DNA of 64,000 nt from assembly GCF_031877795.1 (NCBI RefSeq), contig NC_133932.1, positions 38,392,180-38,456,179 on the forward strand, in the 5' to 3' direction. The notes beneath the pieces are model-generated. The model was not told the origin of the DNA, did not search any database, and saw only the letters and a list, made by a program, of their open reading frames with translations. The position numbers and the translations under genes are program-made. Origin of the DNA: Strix aluco. Taxonomy: Eukaryota; Chordata; Aves; Strigiformes; Strigidae. This document shows, piece by piece, positions 49,801 to 59,200 of this stretch. Numbering within the stretch: position 1 is the first letter of the stretch; every line of letters begins with the position of its first letter.

Positions 49801-51435
49801 CTTCCTTCCAAAGGGTATTTTATGCTAATCTCTTTAAACATGCTTTCAGGAGTCATGTCTAAGATATGTGTAAGTAAGAGAAACTGTTTTCAATAGGCAG
49901 GATCACTTACAATTTGGCAAGTGCGTCTGTGTATAAAATGAACAAGAAATTAAACAGGAAGCTTAAAACTGAAGCCTTTATAAGAAATAGACAAATGTGT
50001 CTTGAAGTACCTGACTAGAGAAATGAATTAGAACTGTTTGGAAGACTTGTTAAAATGCACAGACAGTACTAACTGCAGGCTCCTAGTTGCCCCAAGCAAG
50101 TTAAAAGGTATCCATCCTTCCCCTGCCACGCACCTGCAGATACGAAATGCTCTAAATATGTTGTTGCCCTAGGCAACTCACTTTCTCTGCTTTTACAATA
50201 CATGTAGCCCTGTCCACAACTCAGGGGAACTTTGCTGCACTTGCCATGGTTACTGTGACAACCATGGGCAGCATAACCCTTTTTAGCAAATACTGGTTTA
50301 ACAAGTAGGGGTTTGTGATGGTAATGAAACAAGTCACACAGTCTGTGATGTTACTGAGATGGATGGGTGTTCGAAAAGGGAGCTACCAAGTCACCCCTTC
50401 ATGCTTCTTGCCTTAGCTTTGTCATCTCCATTTTTCAAGCTGCTTGGTTAGCTTCTCCCTCCTTGCCCAACAGCACTGCTCCTTCATGTCCCAGCTCCTC
50501 GCTCCTAACATTGACGTTCCTCTCCACCATTCCCCTTTTCTGGACAGCTGTCACCCAGCTCTCCTGCCTCACTTACCCTTCCTTCTGAATTTTCACCTCT
50601 GCTCAAAAAGAGTATCTGTGTTTCTTTCCACCATGCACCTTGTGTTTAGGATACAGTCCTTTAAGGTATCTGTGAAGCTAGTGAACCTGCATGCTGCTTC
50701 CTAAGACCCTGGAAGATAGCAAACACAGAAGATGTAAGAATCATCAGAGGTAGTCTTCCAGTTGTTGTGGATGCAGAAACAAACAAAAACTGCCCAGGCA
50801 CTGACCTACTCCAGTGTAGGTGGTGTAGGATTTTTAAGCTTTGTTAAATCGACATTTCTGAAAGGTTAGTCCAGAGAGGAAAGGTGATCCAGTGGCTTAG
50901 GCCTTAACTTGGGTTCTGGGAGACCTGATTTAAATGTCTGTTGTCATTGACAGCCTGTGTAGATGTGGGAGTGTCATGGTCTCCTTATGCTTCAGATTCC
51001 CATTTTATAAACATGGGATACTAGCAGTTTTATTGCAATGAGAAATACAATAAAACATGAGTATGCTGAGATGTATGATTGTGGAGGGAAAGGGATATAT
51101 AGGTATATAGGCTAGATCTTTTGTAATTTGCTTTTAAATGGTGTCTATAGACTTAATGTTTTTCTTTTTGTAATTTCTCAGAAGTTGATGGCTCTCCAGT
51201 ATCTGAGATTGAAGGCCCTTTCACAACAGCAGATGTTGCAAGCAACTGTGTTTCTAGCATTTCTTTTCATGAACCAGTGTTGTGGATTGCCTCCTATGCT
51301 CTCATGAGCCTATGTGGAATTATCCTCCTTGTACTGATCATTCTACTGCTTATTCCACCACGGTGTCAGCATCGCTACACTGACAATGACGTGGTCAATG
51401 ACGAATCCTCCTTAGTGCGTCATCGATGGAAATGA
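4544..51435 (+). CDS. BACE2: BACE2, beta-secretase 2 / memapsin-1 (nine exons, 518 aa)
   Basis: The gene encodes a type I membrane aspartic protease (peptidase family A1) that cleaves membrane substrates, including APP within the Abeta region and the pigment protein PMEL, in the endosomal/trans-Golgi system. Joined exons give 518 codons, matching the human length as I recall it. Order: signal peptide about 1-23; prosegment with conserved LPLRV at 27-31; catalytic DTGS with Asp110; flap Tyr149; second catalytic DSGT with Asp303; six cysteines at 233, 292, 344, 393, 433 and 457 that fit the known three disulfides; transmembrane helix about 470-492; cytoplasmic tail ending in DESSLVRHRWK. It is BACE2 rather than BACE1 because of the NLQGDSGRGYYLEM segment, the SSNFAVAG motif and this tail. 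An in-frame TAG 24 bases upstream and a strong Kozak context fix the start. No frameshift or stop was found, so the gene looks functional. Confidence 0.97.
4969..4992 (+). repeat. C24 homopolymer just inside intron 1
   Basis: There are 24 consecutive C bases 113 bases downstream of the exon 1 donor. The opposite strand is a G24 run able to form a G-quadruplex. The length is likely to be polymorphic or subject to sequencing error. Confidence 0.95.
13509..13529 (+). repeat. G21 homopolymer
   Basis: There are 21 consecutive G bases in intron 1, flanked by AT-rich sequence. It is able to form a G-quadruplex in DNA or in nascent transcript. No neighbouring repeat explains it. Confidence 0.95.
14929..14984 (+). 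repeat. (CCCT)n simple repeat in intron 1
   Basis: An imperfect tandem repeat of CCCT units runs for about 56 bases with two G interruptions. The complementary strand is an AGGG repeat. Confidence 0.92.
20036..20545 (+). mobile_element. CR1 LINE, 3' fragment (sense)
   Basis: The sequence follows the CR1 3' region almost from end to end: the block beginning CACCTGGAGGGCTGTGCCCA, then the GGAGAAGAGAAGGCTCAGG block, GGTTGTGGAGTC, and finally GGTTGGACCAGATGACCTCC and TTTCCAACCT with the terminal ATTCTGTGA. CR1 is the dominant non-LTR retrotransposon of birds and typically inserts as a 5'-truncated copy, as here. A 172-codon open frame across it is accidental and does not encode the reverse transcriptase. 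Point differences and small indels from the usual consensus indicate an old copy. Confidence 0.93.
23283..23309 (+). repeat. Interrupted poly-A (A14 C A12)
   Basis: This is an adenine-rich homopolymer with a single C, in intron 1. No retroposed gene body or target-site duplication was recognised next to it. Confidence 0.9.
26741..26829 (+). CDS. BACE2: BACE2 coding exon 2 (residues 105-134, first active-site Asp)
   Basis: The exon is 89 bases, entered in phase 0 after TTTTGGCAG and left in phase 2 at ACT before the strong donor GTAAGTA. It encodes LNILVDTGSSNFAVAG, whose D-T-G-S motif supplies the first catalytic aspartate (Asp110) of the A1 protease dyad. The last part (VPDPDVTSYFNTA) is more variable than human. 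The split codon CT+G gives Leu134 when joined to exon 3. Confidence 0.97.
28386..29705 (-). mobile_element. CR1 LINE, reversed, with decayed reverse-transcriptase remnant
   Basis: Read on the - strand, this is the longest CR1 piece in the window, about 1.3 kb. The 3' part (28.4-28.9 kb) contains reverse complements of typical CR1 phrases, such as the GGAAATATTTCCTCCACAGG and AGGGGAGATCTCATAGC blocks. The 5' part around 29.3-29.6 kb still encodes HLDFSQAFDIISHG, the hallmark of the CR1 reverse-transcriptase domain (usually DFSKAFDTVSH). The frame is then broken by stops and indels, so it is inactive. It lies antisense to BACE2 transcription, which is the less disruptive orientation for an intronic LINE. 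The exact 5' end is uncertain. Confidence 0.88.
31834..32010 (-). mobile_element. MIR/CORE-SINE-like ancient SINE, reversed
   Basis: The core GGTGGGGAAGCTGAGGCACA at about 31881-31900, preceded by a CACTTTACAAATGAG-like segment and followed by GAAAATGAACCCAGTCT, matches the reverse orientation of the MIR family (AGATGGGGAAACTGAGGCACAGAG and GGATTCGAACCCAGG in the usual form). MIR-type SINEs predate amniotes and survive in birds as a few thousand worn copies. The call rests on remembered consensus and is moderately sure. The boundaries are approximate. Confidence 0.7.
33540..33558 (+). repeat. A19 homopolymer
   Basis: Nineteen consecutive A bases lie about 240 bases upstream of exon 3. No repeat body was recognised upstream of it. 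Confidence 0.9.
33801..34017 (+). CDS. BACE2: BACE2 coding exon 3 (residues 134-206, flap)
   Basis: The exon is 217 bases, from acceptor TCTTTTAAAG to donor AAG|GTAAAT, and ends in phase 0. It encodes SSTYKSQGIDVTVKYSQGSW, in which Tyr149 is the flap tyrosine that closes over substrate. ENFFLPGVKWHGILGLAY follows, and this N-lobe core is nearly invariant in BACE2. The loop reads GVLGTD where human BACE2, from memory, has GFVGED. The IYGSYT segment lacks the glycosylation sequon present in human. Confidence 0.97.
34018..35614 (+). other. BACE2: BACE2 intron 3 (1.6 kb)
   Basis: This is AT-rich intronic sequence from GTAAATC to the CTTTCAAG acceptor. A TTTTG-type simple run (about 35579-35602) supplies the polypyrimidine tract immediately before exon 4. 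Nothing else was recognised. Confidence 0.9.
35615..35743 (+). CDS. BACE2: BACE2 coding exon 4 (residues 207-249)
   Basis: The exon is 129 bases (43 codons), phase 0 at both ends. It encodes SSSVETFFDSLVRQAKIPNI then FSLQMCGAGLP and SGTNGGSL; Cys233 pairs with Cys433 in the family. The donor is placed at CTT|GTGGGT because only this junction joins in frame to exon 5 as SLVLGGIEP, and it matches the human exon boundary as I recall it. The donor has no A at +3 or +4 and is weaker than the others in the gene. A stronger-looking GGTATCT lies four bases on but would shift the frame. Confidence 0.93.
35744..36935 (+). other. BACE2: BACE2 intron 4 (1.2 kb)
   Basis: A short AT-rich intron from GTGGGTATC to the acceptor CTTTCCCTTAG. 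No repeat or other element was recognised. If retained, translation would run to a stop near 35837-35839 and truncate the protease between its two catalytic lobes. Confidence 0.9.
36936..37070 (+). CDS. BACE2: BACE2 coding exon 5 (residues 250-294)
   Basis: The exon is 135 bases (45 codons), phase 0 at both ends, with acceptor CCCTTAG and donor GAG|GTATTT. It encodes VLGGIEPSLYKGDIWYTPIK, then EEWYYQVEILKLEVGGQNLE and LDCRE. This inter-lobe region is close to identical to other BACE2 proteins. Cys292 is the partner of Cys457 in the family disulfide pattern. Confidence 0.97.
37071..40219 (+). other. BACE2: BACE2 intron 5 (3.1 kb)
   Basis: The intron runs from GTATTTG to the CCTCCTTAG acceptor. 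It is AT-rich, with a more GC-rich patch around 39.85-40.1 kb. I recognised no mobile element, RNA gene or coding exon. Confidence 0.9.
40220..40321 (+). CDS. BACE2: BACE2 coding exon 6 (residues 295-328, second active-site Asp)
   Basis: The exon is 102 bases (34 codons), phase 0 at both ends, with acceptor CCTTAG and donor CTG|GTAAGC. It encodes YNADKAIVDSGTTLLRLPQK then VFTAVVQAIARTSL. The D-S-G-T motif supplies the second catalytic aspartate, Asp303, so the catalytic dyad is complete. Confidence 0.97.
40322..43795 (+). other. BACE2: BACE2 intron 6 (3.5 kb)
   Basis: AT-rich intronic sequence from GTAAGCT to TTTAAATAG. Only short open frames occur (for example 42398-42700, 100 codons), without recognisable domains. 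No repeat family was identified. Confidence 0.88.
43796..43945 (+). CDS. BACE2: BACE2 coding exon 7 (residues 329-378)
   Basis: The exon is 150 bases (50 codons), phase 0 at both ends, from acceptor AAATAG to donor CAG|GTCTCA. It encodes IQEFSSGFWTGSQLACW, then LFPKLSIYLRDENSSRSFRI and SVLPQ. Cys344 and the N-glycosylation sequon Asn366-Ser-Ser are here. Because the length is a multiple of three, skipping it would delete 50 residues in frame. I recall that human BACE2 has an isoform lacking this exon. Confidence 0.96.
43946..45121 (+). other. BACE2: BACE2 intron 7 (1.2 kb)
   Basis: A short AT-rich intron from GTCTCAA to an acceptor with a T11 run followed by AATAG. Nothing else was recognised. 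Confidence 0.9.
45122..45290 (+). CDS. BACE2: BACE2 coding exon 8 (residues 379-435)
   Basis: The exon is 169 bases, entered in phase 0 and left in phase 1 (GCA G|GTAAGG). It encodes LYIQPILGIGENLQCYRFGI, then SSSTNALVIGATVMEGFYVI and FDRAQRRVGFAVSPCA, the end of the C-terminal protease lobe. Cys393 and Cys433 are present. The split codon G+AA gives Glu435 with exon 9. Skipping this exon would shift the frame. Confidence 0.97.
47918..48512 (+). mobile_element. CR1 LINE, internally deleted 3' copy (sense)
   Basis: It begins with AATCATTAATGACTTCTGT and AGTGCACCC, which correspond to the CR1 reverse-transcriptase C-terminal region (ATCATCAATGACCTGGATG and GAGTGCACCCTCAGC in common copies). It continues through GCAAAGTTCTGCACCTCGAG and CCATGCATGGGTACAGTCTG. 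It then jumps near 48.24-48.28 kb to the 3' part, GGTTCAAGTTGGACAGGAGG, and ends near GGGGCCCCTTCCAAGCATTA. Several hundred bases between these parts are missing, so it is a deleted and diverged copy. Confidence 0.85.
50886..51060 (+). mobile_element. MIR/CORE-SINE-like ancient SINE (sense)
   Basis: The segment GATCCAGTGGCTTAGGCC, then TTCTGGGAGACCTGATTTAAATGTC, then a CTTATGCTTCAGATTCCCATTTTATAAACATGGGATA-like core, follows the order of a MIR-type SINE. That order is a tRNA-derived head with A-box-like and B-box-like blocks, then the core ending CTCAGTTTCCCCATCTGTAA and AATGGGGATA in the usual form. It is diverged and lies 121 bases upstream of the exon 9 acceptor. The family assignment is from memory of the consensus, without a search. 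Confidence 0.7.
51182..51435 (+). CDS. BACE2: BACE2 coding exon 9 (residues 435-518, membrane anchor and tail)
   Basis: This is the terminal coding exon, 254 bases including the TGA at 51433-51435. It encodes the stalk (VDGSPVSEIEGPFTTADVAS), Cys457, then a hydrophobic helix at about 470-492 rich in I/L/V, a basic stop-transfer CQHR region, and the tail DNDVVNDESSLVRHRWK. The last residues match human BACE2 almost exactly. The acceptor is TTTCTCAG. The stalk is the least conserved part. Confidence 0.97.
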
Positions 51436-52942
51436 GAAACTTGATAATGAAACCTGGGACTTAAACAGAATGAAGAACAAAGTACTTTGCCAAGGGGAAG
51501 AAGCCAATGCCTCAATCCTTTCTACGTTCATTACAAATTGTTGTTGAAATCCCGCCAAATATCCTGCACCGTAACTTTTTAAGCTTTATTTTCTAACACT
51601 GATTCTGAACCAAAGCACTGTTAACCACCTCTTAAGTGCTATGGTACTGGATTTGCTACTGCAGTACAATGAGCCTTTATGCTCTCAATAGTACCTTCTG
51701 TTAAAGGGGAAAAAAAAAGAAAAAAAACCACACCATGACACCTTGATGTTCTTCCACTGTCTGAACAAAATTGTCCATCCCTCTTTCACAAAAAAAGGAG
51801 CTGTCAGTATTTTCTAACTAATCGAGCCCTGACTGTAGAAAAAGAGGAAAAAAAAACCCTTAATAACCTTTCGTATTAATTGTATTAAATGAATACTGCT
51901 TTCTGTTTACATCAGTTCATTTTGAAACTGTGCTTATGGTGTGGGGGAGGGAGAAAGGTCAGACTTAAGCAGCAGAGAAAAGCAAGCAAGATCAAGGAGA
52001 AATGTTTTTTTCCTGAAGATCACTGCTGCCATGTGAGAGGGTTGCTCTTCCTGAGTGTCACTGCAAAATAGTTTGAGGAGGTGAAAACTGGGAACTTGTT
52101 CAGCCTTAGTGTAAAACAAGACTACCTCTCTTAATTTACAAGGATGCTACCACTGGTAAGCACGTGGCTTAGAACTGGTCTTGAAGCACAAGACGCTCCA
52201 TACAACCAAATGCAACTCCTTAGCTTCAAAGTAGTGGATTTTATAAAAATTAATACTTCAATGCTTTCCACTTTGGTGCACAAAAAAAAACCCTTTCAGT
52301 TTTCCCCCTACTGTGGGGTTTTGTGGGGTTTTTTGGTTTTTTTGAGTTGAGGATGACTGATACTTAGAAAAGGCTGGTCTGCATATGTATGGACAGATGA
52401 TAAAGCTAAGGTCCATGCTCTGCCATGTTTTTTGGTATTTCTAGTGAGCGTGTAACAAAAAGAAAACAACAAAATAAGACAGACAATCCTTTTTCCTTTG
52501 GCTGAGCTCAGCAACCTAGAAGTTCAAGGGAAAAGTATCTGTCTTCATGGACAGATTGTGAAGTGAAAGTCTTAATGCTGGCTTGTTTTTCAACTTGAAC
52601 AGCAGTTGGAGGTGTTTAGTTCAGCTTCACCGGTGTGTCAATCAAATGAAAAGTGTGTGTACTGACTGGATGAAAACAAACATGTGGTAAGACTGCAAAC
52701 AATAGTGGGAGAGAGCAGAGAAGAATATATTTGACCAGACTTCCATTGTGCAAGCGCAGATCTTAATGCTGAGGTCAGAACATGGTATTTTTCTTTGCAG
52801 ATAGGACAATTTTTCTTGTATCTAGTCAGTGAGCATTGCAGGGCCTCTGTCGCTTTTCTATAACAGTGACGTAGTGGGTTTGAAAGATAAACAATGAGGA
52901 GCCTGGTGATAAGTATTAGTTACCTGATTTAAAAAAAATATA

Positions 52943-52948
52943 AATAAA
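52943..52948 (+). terminator. Candidate polyadenylation signal AATAAA
   Basis: A canonical hexamer inside an A-rich segment, about 1.5 kb after the stop codon. The downstream region is A-rich and then T-rich, making it a weaker candidate than the signal 256 bases further on. Confidence 0.4.
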
Positions 52949-53198
52949 AGGAAAAAAAATTTCCTTTGCATTTCAATAGCAGAGCAGTTTGCATATCTGT
53001 GTGGGAAACAAGGAGAAAAAAAAGGAAGCTTAGCTCTGAATCTCCCAATCTCTTGCCTAGAAAATTTTCTGCCTATAGTCCCTTCATATAGCTTTCTGAT
53101 TCACACTGCCTCTGCATCTGACTCTGCATGGAATAAGCAAAGATTTTTTTTTTTCCCAGGAATGGTGCTTCTACAGAGGTGCACGTAATGTGTGTGAA

Positions 53199-53204
53199 AA
53201 TAAA
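53199..53204 (+). terminator. BACE2: Likely BACE2 polyadenylation signal AATAAA
   Basis: A canonical hexamer followed within 10-30 bases by a T8 run and CTTGTGTATTTC, a typical U/GU-rich downstream element. It lies about 1.76 kb after the stop codon. Confidence 0.6.
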
Positions 53205-53222
53205 GCACTCTTTTTTTTAAAC

Positions 53223-56200
53223 TAACTTGTGTATTTCACTTCATAACTGGAAGTGCCTGTGGTTTTCTTTCCTTTTTCATTCTTGCACTTTCAGGTTGCT
53301 TGGCTGAATAGAGTAAAATAATTGGTGTTGTGATCCAACATCTGAAAATTATTTCTCTTTCAATTAGGACTTGGAAAGAGGAGGAAATGTTGAGTTTGCC
53401 TCTTTCTTCCTCTGCCTCTTAGTTTTTAAGAGAAGAAAAATGATGAATTATAAAGAATGTAAAAAACTATAGAGCTTAGGTGTTTTCTCTGTATTTCATT
53501 TTCCGTACATCTCTTTCTTAATGTCTTATAATTAGAATTTTTAGTACATGTTATAACAAGAAGTTCCCTTGAGTTTTTCTTAAAGCAATAGACTTTGCTC
53601 TGAAAAGATAGAGTGTGATGTTTCCAGTTCTGTGATTCAGTTCCCATAACGTCCTCCTGGGTTTGTTTTTACACATAACAAATAATTTCAAAGTTGTATT
53701 CCTTCCTGTACAGTATGGTAATATAAGTAATGCTTCTGTCACCTGTTTCAAACAGAAACACAGTGTGAATGTTTGGATTGATACAGTGGTAAACAATGAG
53801 CCCTTTTTCAATTCAGAAATACTATCACTTGTACTCTCTTAAAATGTTTCTTAGTTGCTCCCCTCTCCCCAGCTGCTCCTATCTCCTTACCACACAAGAG
53901 TTTTAGGAAGGAATTTGTTGGGAAAGGTTCCTAGTATGCTTTCTAATGGCAAGTGAGATTTCTTCTGAGTTGCTTAACGAAGTCTTTTTAGTGTGCTAGA
54001 TTTCATATAAAAGCCTTTCAGTTTTACCTTTTCACTTTGAATGTCATTGGTCAAGACATTTTTATAGAAACACTTGAATTATAGGAGCAATAATCAAGTA
54101 GCACAAATGAAACAGTAATATATTGTTGAGTTTTCACTAAAATTTGGCTTATAGTAAAAATGCTGTTAGTGACATCTGCTAGCATCACAAACTTCATCTC
54201 AGCTTGTAAATTGATACTTACACTGGCAGATATTCAGGTGAGTATTGCTTTGTTGCTCTGGCAACAAGAAGAGCAATAGAAACCCTTGAGGGTTCATTTT
54301 TAGACTACAGCACATTAAGAAAAATAATGCTCTCGAGCATTTTTCTATGAAATACAGTGACAGACTACAGTGTTACCACGTGTGTCTTACTGGTGATCTC
54401 TTTCCCTGTTTATTGGGGTTTTTTTACAGAAGAGTGCTGTGAGGTATTTTATGCTCTGTTAATTAACTTCAGAGATAAGTTTAAACTGTACCTAAAAAAA
54501 AGGGGGGGGGGGAAACAGAGCTTTGAGTAAAGATGGTGCTGGAAAATATTCTCTATTTATTATAGAAGACATAATGCTCCAAATCACAGCACTCCAAATC
54601 ATTTCTTGTACACATATCAATATTTCTTGCAGAACCAGCGTTCTCCTAATGTGAATGTAATATCATGTACCATGAAAATGTCAAAAAGCCATGTTTCATT
54701 GGATGCAACCTTTTAGATAATTGATGCTATCAGTGTGATCATTAGGGATTTGAAGATATGTGATTTGAGTTCAAGTACTTAAACCTGAGTTCAGGCATGC
54801 GAATATGTTAGTTCTATCCCACTGCCTTCACAACTTTTAGAAATATTATCATGGGCTTTTTGGCTCAGTTTAAATGCTGAAGAAAATAGATGAAGAATTT
54901 TAATAAGCCTATTTTTCAGGTTCTGTAAAAGAAGTTAGGTAGAGGGGATTGTTCTGTTTTTAAGGGGATAGAGCTTGCATTTAGGATTAGCATGTTGGAT
55001 CAACCTAAACACAATATATCAAGGCAGTGTACCGTTCCAGTTCTCAGCTTTGATGTTGTGCAGGTTAACTAGTGGTAATCACAGAGCTATTTGTTTTGGT
55101 ATCTCTTGTTAGCATATCAGTTGGTTTAACAGTTAACTCTTCATCAGCTAAAGTCAATCTGTGGGTATTCTACCCAGTTACTTGCTGTGTATAGGCTGGC
55201 TACATTTCACAGAATAATGAACCATTTGTATACTAACCTTTTCCCTTTAAATATGAAAAGGCTTAGGAATGTTGCTTAACACAGCACATTTTCAGAGAGA
55301 GGTCGGTCCTTAAATTTCTGAGAGTCCGGAATGATTGTGCTGCTGAAAGCTTCTTTGGTTTCTGTAGAGGTTTCCAACAACCAGGTTGGTTGGTTGTCAT
55401 ATTCTGATCTCAGACATCAGCCTCATATATATAAGTAGTAATATGAGCTGCGTAATGAAGGCGGCTGGTACAATGACCTATGGAGGTGAAAGTAAAGGAA
55501 ATTATGGAAAAAGAATTAAGTCAGCTACACTTCATTAAAAATTGTAAGAGCATAACGGATTGATCCTTTTAAGAAAGGTCTGTACAATTTACCAAGACAT
55601 TAGTTTCTGTCAAACTTGACTCTCTGATTGATAAATTGTTCATTTCTGGCTGCTGAAGTTCTTGCTGCTGTTCAGAGAAGTGAAGACAGATTGGTAGTGG
55701 GATACGAGCAATCTTCTGAGCCAGTCAGATTTTCTGGCTTCTCGGGCCTAATTAGATGTAAGGCCAGGTTTGTGAGTAATCCAGAGTCCTGGTAATGGCC
55801 CCTCAGAAATGTTATCTGAAATATAATTGTTGGCTTCAGCCAAACCCCCGGATGAGATGGATCCATACTGCAAAAGCCACTACTATGACTTGCAGTAACT
55901 GACAAGAGGGGCTACGGTGAGCTGAAGCTGGCTGGTGGTGTGAAATGTGGAGATGCTAAATAATTGAGTCTTCTACCAAGCTTCCAGGTCAGGGCTGAGC
56001 CTCCTTGGAAGAGCAGAATGGGAGAGTGACTGCAGTTGCTGACAAGCTGCTGTAAGTGTAATGTCAGTCAAGTCACCTGGCTGCTTTGATAAGGGTTCAC
56101 TTGTCTGAATATTTTGAAGGCCAGTGTACTCTAAGGTGCCTATTGCTGCTACTGGGCATTATCCACTCACAGGTGAATAAGTGGCATGATCATCTTTAAG

Positions 56201-59200
56201 TAGAATCATTGGTCAGTTACTGAATATTCCCCTCTCCATATAACAAAGCGCATAGTGATTATGTCTCACCCCTAGCAATTGTCTGTAAGCAACAAAACAG
56301 GTTATTTTAAAACATGTTGACACTGGTGACTGTACAGCAGTAATATAAGAATGTTTTGTGTTTGCTTTTTTTCTCCTTTTCATTGTATCTAGGTTTTGAC
56401 AGGATCTTTGTGGTCAGGTAATTTTTGAAATACTGGGAATTTTAGATTAGACTACAAAAGCACACGCAGAATTTCTTTTAAGCTAGCCAAAAAGTAAAAC
56501 ACAGAAGGTAATTTTCAACATTTAAAAGGAAGTAGCCCTCAATAGGTGTTCCCTCCTTTTTTTTATTTTTAGATTAATGATAATCACTTAAAATCAATGT
56601 GTTTTAGTTTAGCTGCTGTCCTACTAATTCACTGGTTGTAAATCTTATTTTTCTGCTTGTCTTCTGGCCCCCTCATTCTCCCACCAAAAAAAAAGTTCCT
56701 AAAAGCTGAAAGCCTCTATATCCAAAATTCAGCCTTCTAACAAAAGATATGTTTTTCTTGGTGACCATTCACAGACCTATTTTAAAGTAGTTTGTAAGGC
56801 TTTAGAAATTAACTCTAGGTTGAAAATACTTGCATCAGTGTTAGAAGGAGTATGTCAGTGGTCCCTGAATTTGTCTGTGTGCAAAGAACTCCTTTGCGCA
56901 TCTGACTGCATTTACTAGATCTTTTTCACTTCCCGCTTGGAAATATTTAACCGCTTGGTCTTCCTCACTGGTCCTGTATATTCTCCTTTTTCTCTGTTCT
57001 TATGAAATACAGGGGTGGAGAGAAGGACCACAAGGAGCTGTGAGAGTTAGTGCCATTCCTTAAGCAGATGACAGCTCCTTCCTTGAAGGCCTTGCCATTT
57101 TTTGTCTTACTACCAGCTATAGTGGACCCTTACTGTCTGTTGGCTGTTCTTGCTGACTGACACTTCTGCTTTTTCCAGTTGAGCAACTCAGCCTGCAGTG
57201 TGTACTTAGGCAAAATACTTGAATAAACTACATTGTTTGTAACCATCTTCTCATCACATCCCTCTTTGAAGAGGGAAATTTTCACAGAGCCATGTCAAAC
57301 TTGTGAAGAGTACGTTTATTCCTGTGTTGTTAGAGAGGAATTATATAGTTGAATGTTTAAATGGCAGTGTTTGTAACATCGCTGTCCTTTGAAAAATTCT
57401 GGGGAAAAAAATGAACTTAAGAAAGTCATGTTGGAGTGGTACTGAAAAGACAACGGGCAATTTCTCGATAGCACCAAGGCATTACTGCAATATGTCCTGG
57501 AAAAAATTTGCTTTGCTAGCTAATACTCTGTGTGTGCATAAACTATACAAGGTTGAGTGTTTAAATAAGATTTATCTGAAACAGGCAGTTCACGGTTTTT
57601 ATTGAAAATTTTATATGGAGACGCAGAAATCTTTTAAGACTTTAACACTACATCCACTGTTATTTGATAGTTATTTAGGAAGTGTGGAAAGGATTTCACC
57701 TTTAAGGAAATGATTCCATCTTGTAGAGGCATTTCTTCACCTGATTTTTTTTTTTTTTTTTTTAAATAGACAGTGTTTTTAACATTGACTGAAAGGAAAA
57801 TGGGATCAAAACTTTGAAAAAAGGGGTATAGTCTTTTTAATTCAGTCTTCAGGTGATGTTAGGATGTCTATCCCACTTACTGTCAAGCCTCATTACTGAA
57901 TTTTTCAAAAATTGATACTTTGTACTTTCAGGTCTTGCCCTTTTCAGATAAACAGTATGTAAAAAAATCAACTTTTATGCTGCTTTAAAATAAATGATTA
58001 ATTCTTTCAACATATTCTGTGTGTCTTTTTAAATCCTGTTAAGATTTTCTTCATAGCCAAAAAAAATACATCCATCTAAATTCTTCCTAGTGCTTTATGA
58101 CTATCAATTCTAACTTCTGGCTTTAGCTCTGAAAAGAAAGCAGAACTGCTTTAGATCTCATCTGAACCTTTCAGGAAAGGGAGGAGGCAGGCAAGTTTAG
58201 CTCCAAGGTGATTTTTCCAGCTTATGCCCAGATAACTGAGATGTTCTTGCTTCAACTTTTCATCAGTTCGTTCAGTATTGGACAGAAATTGGGCACAGAA
58301 AACATAACTTGAGAAGATGAAGCTTCTGAACACCTGGAATGGATTCAAGTAGTATTTCAGACTGTTGCCATCTACTGCACTAAACTATAAATCAAGAAGG
58401 CATACAAATTGAATGTCCCTGTCCCTAAGACAGCTAGCCACCCTGCATGGTGGTTTCTTACCTTGGGAGAGCCCGAAGAAGAGTGGTTACTGTGCTCTGT
58501 GATTTGTACCCCGGGAGGTGGCGCACATGGTTTGTTTTTCATATAGGAGAGTTTTGAGCCCTTTCACAGCAAATTCTGTTGTCTTGCTTGAATTCTATTA
58601 AAAGTACTTTCAATTTTTCTCTTTTTTAAATATCCTACCTAAAAAGGTCCTTAGCTTGGGGTGTCCTGATTATTTAGTAATATCCCTCTTCCCTCCCCCT
58701 AAAAGCCTTTTTTAAAAAGTCTGTTATTTTTAAGCCCTGAACTTTTATCTTTAAGAGTAGCATGGTGTATTATGCATGTTGATAAACTTGGTGGATTGGT
58801 CAAGCATGACAGATTAGCACCATTGTTTAATATGGTGGCTTTATTTCACTCTTTGACAAGCTGGCTGGCTTTGCTTATTACTGTCCTGAAATTCAGTGAA
58901 GCCCGCCTATTATTACACAGCTCTGCTCACAGGGGTACTGTACAAGTTTTCAGTTTCTTTCTTGTGCTTAAACTTCCCTTATGCTTTTGAAATTGCCATC
59001 ATCTTCAGAGCACTCTCTGTGCTTCAGGCTTATTGAATCCAAAACTGTAAAACTGTCTGTTCAGTCACCCTTCTCTTGTTCAACTTTCCCCGTTAAAGCT
59101 GGCCTATCTAGACAAAACACCTTTTGAGTTCATGTATGAAATTTACTTCAGGAATATGGCTTTTTCAGTAATGACAGTGCAGTGCAGACAAATGAGTGAA

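Larger units (their letters stand above)
45291..51181 (+). other. BACE2: BACE2 intron 8 (5.9 kb)
   Basis: The intron runs from GTAAGGG to the TAATTTCTCAG acceptor. It contains an old CR1 copy (about 47918-48512), a MIR-like SINE (about 50886-51060), a T17 run (46292-46308), and a 179-codon antisense open frame (46340-46879) that I do not regard as a gene. The remainder is unremarkable. Confidence 0.9.
51436..53222 (+). other. BACE2: BACE2 3' UTR (probable proximal form)
   Basis: This is AT-rich sequence after the stop codon with no coding potential. It contains a variant ATTAAA (51884-51889), an AATAAA (52943-52948) in an A-rich stretch, and a well-placed AATAAA (53199-53204) followed by T-rich and GT-rich sequence, which suggests cleavage near 53215-53225. 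The end is inferred from signals only, and longer or shorter forms are possible. Confidence 0.6.
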
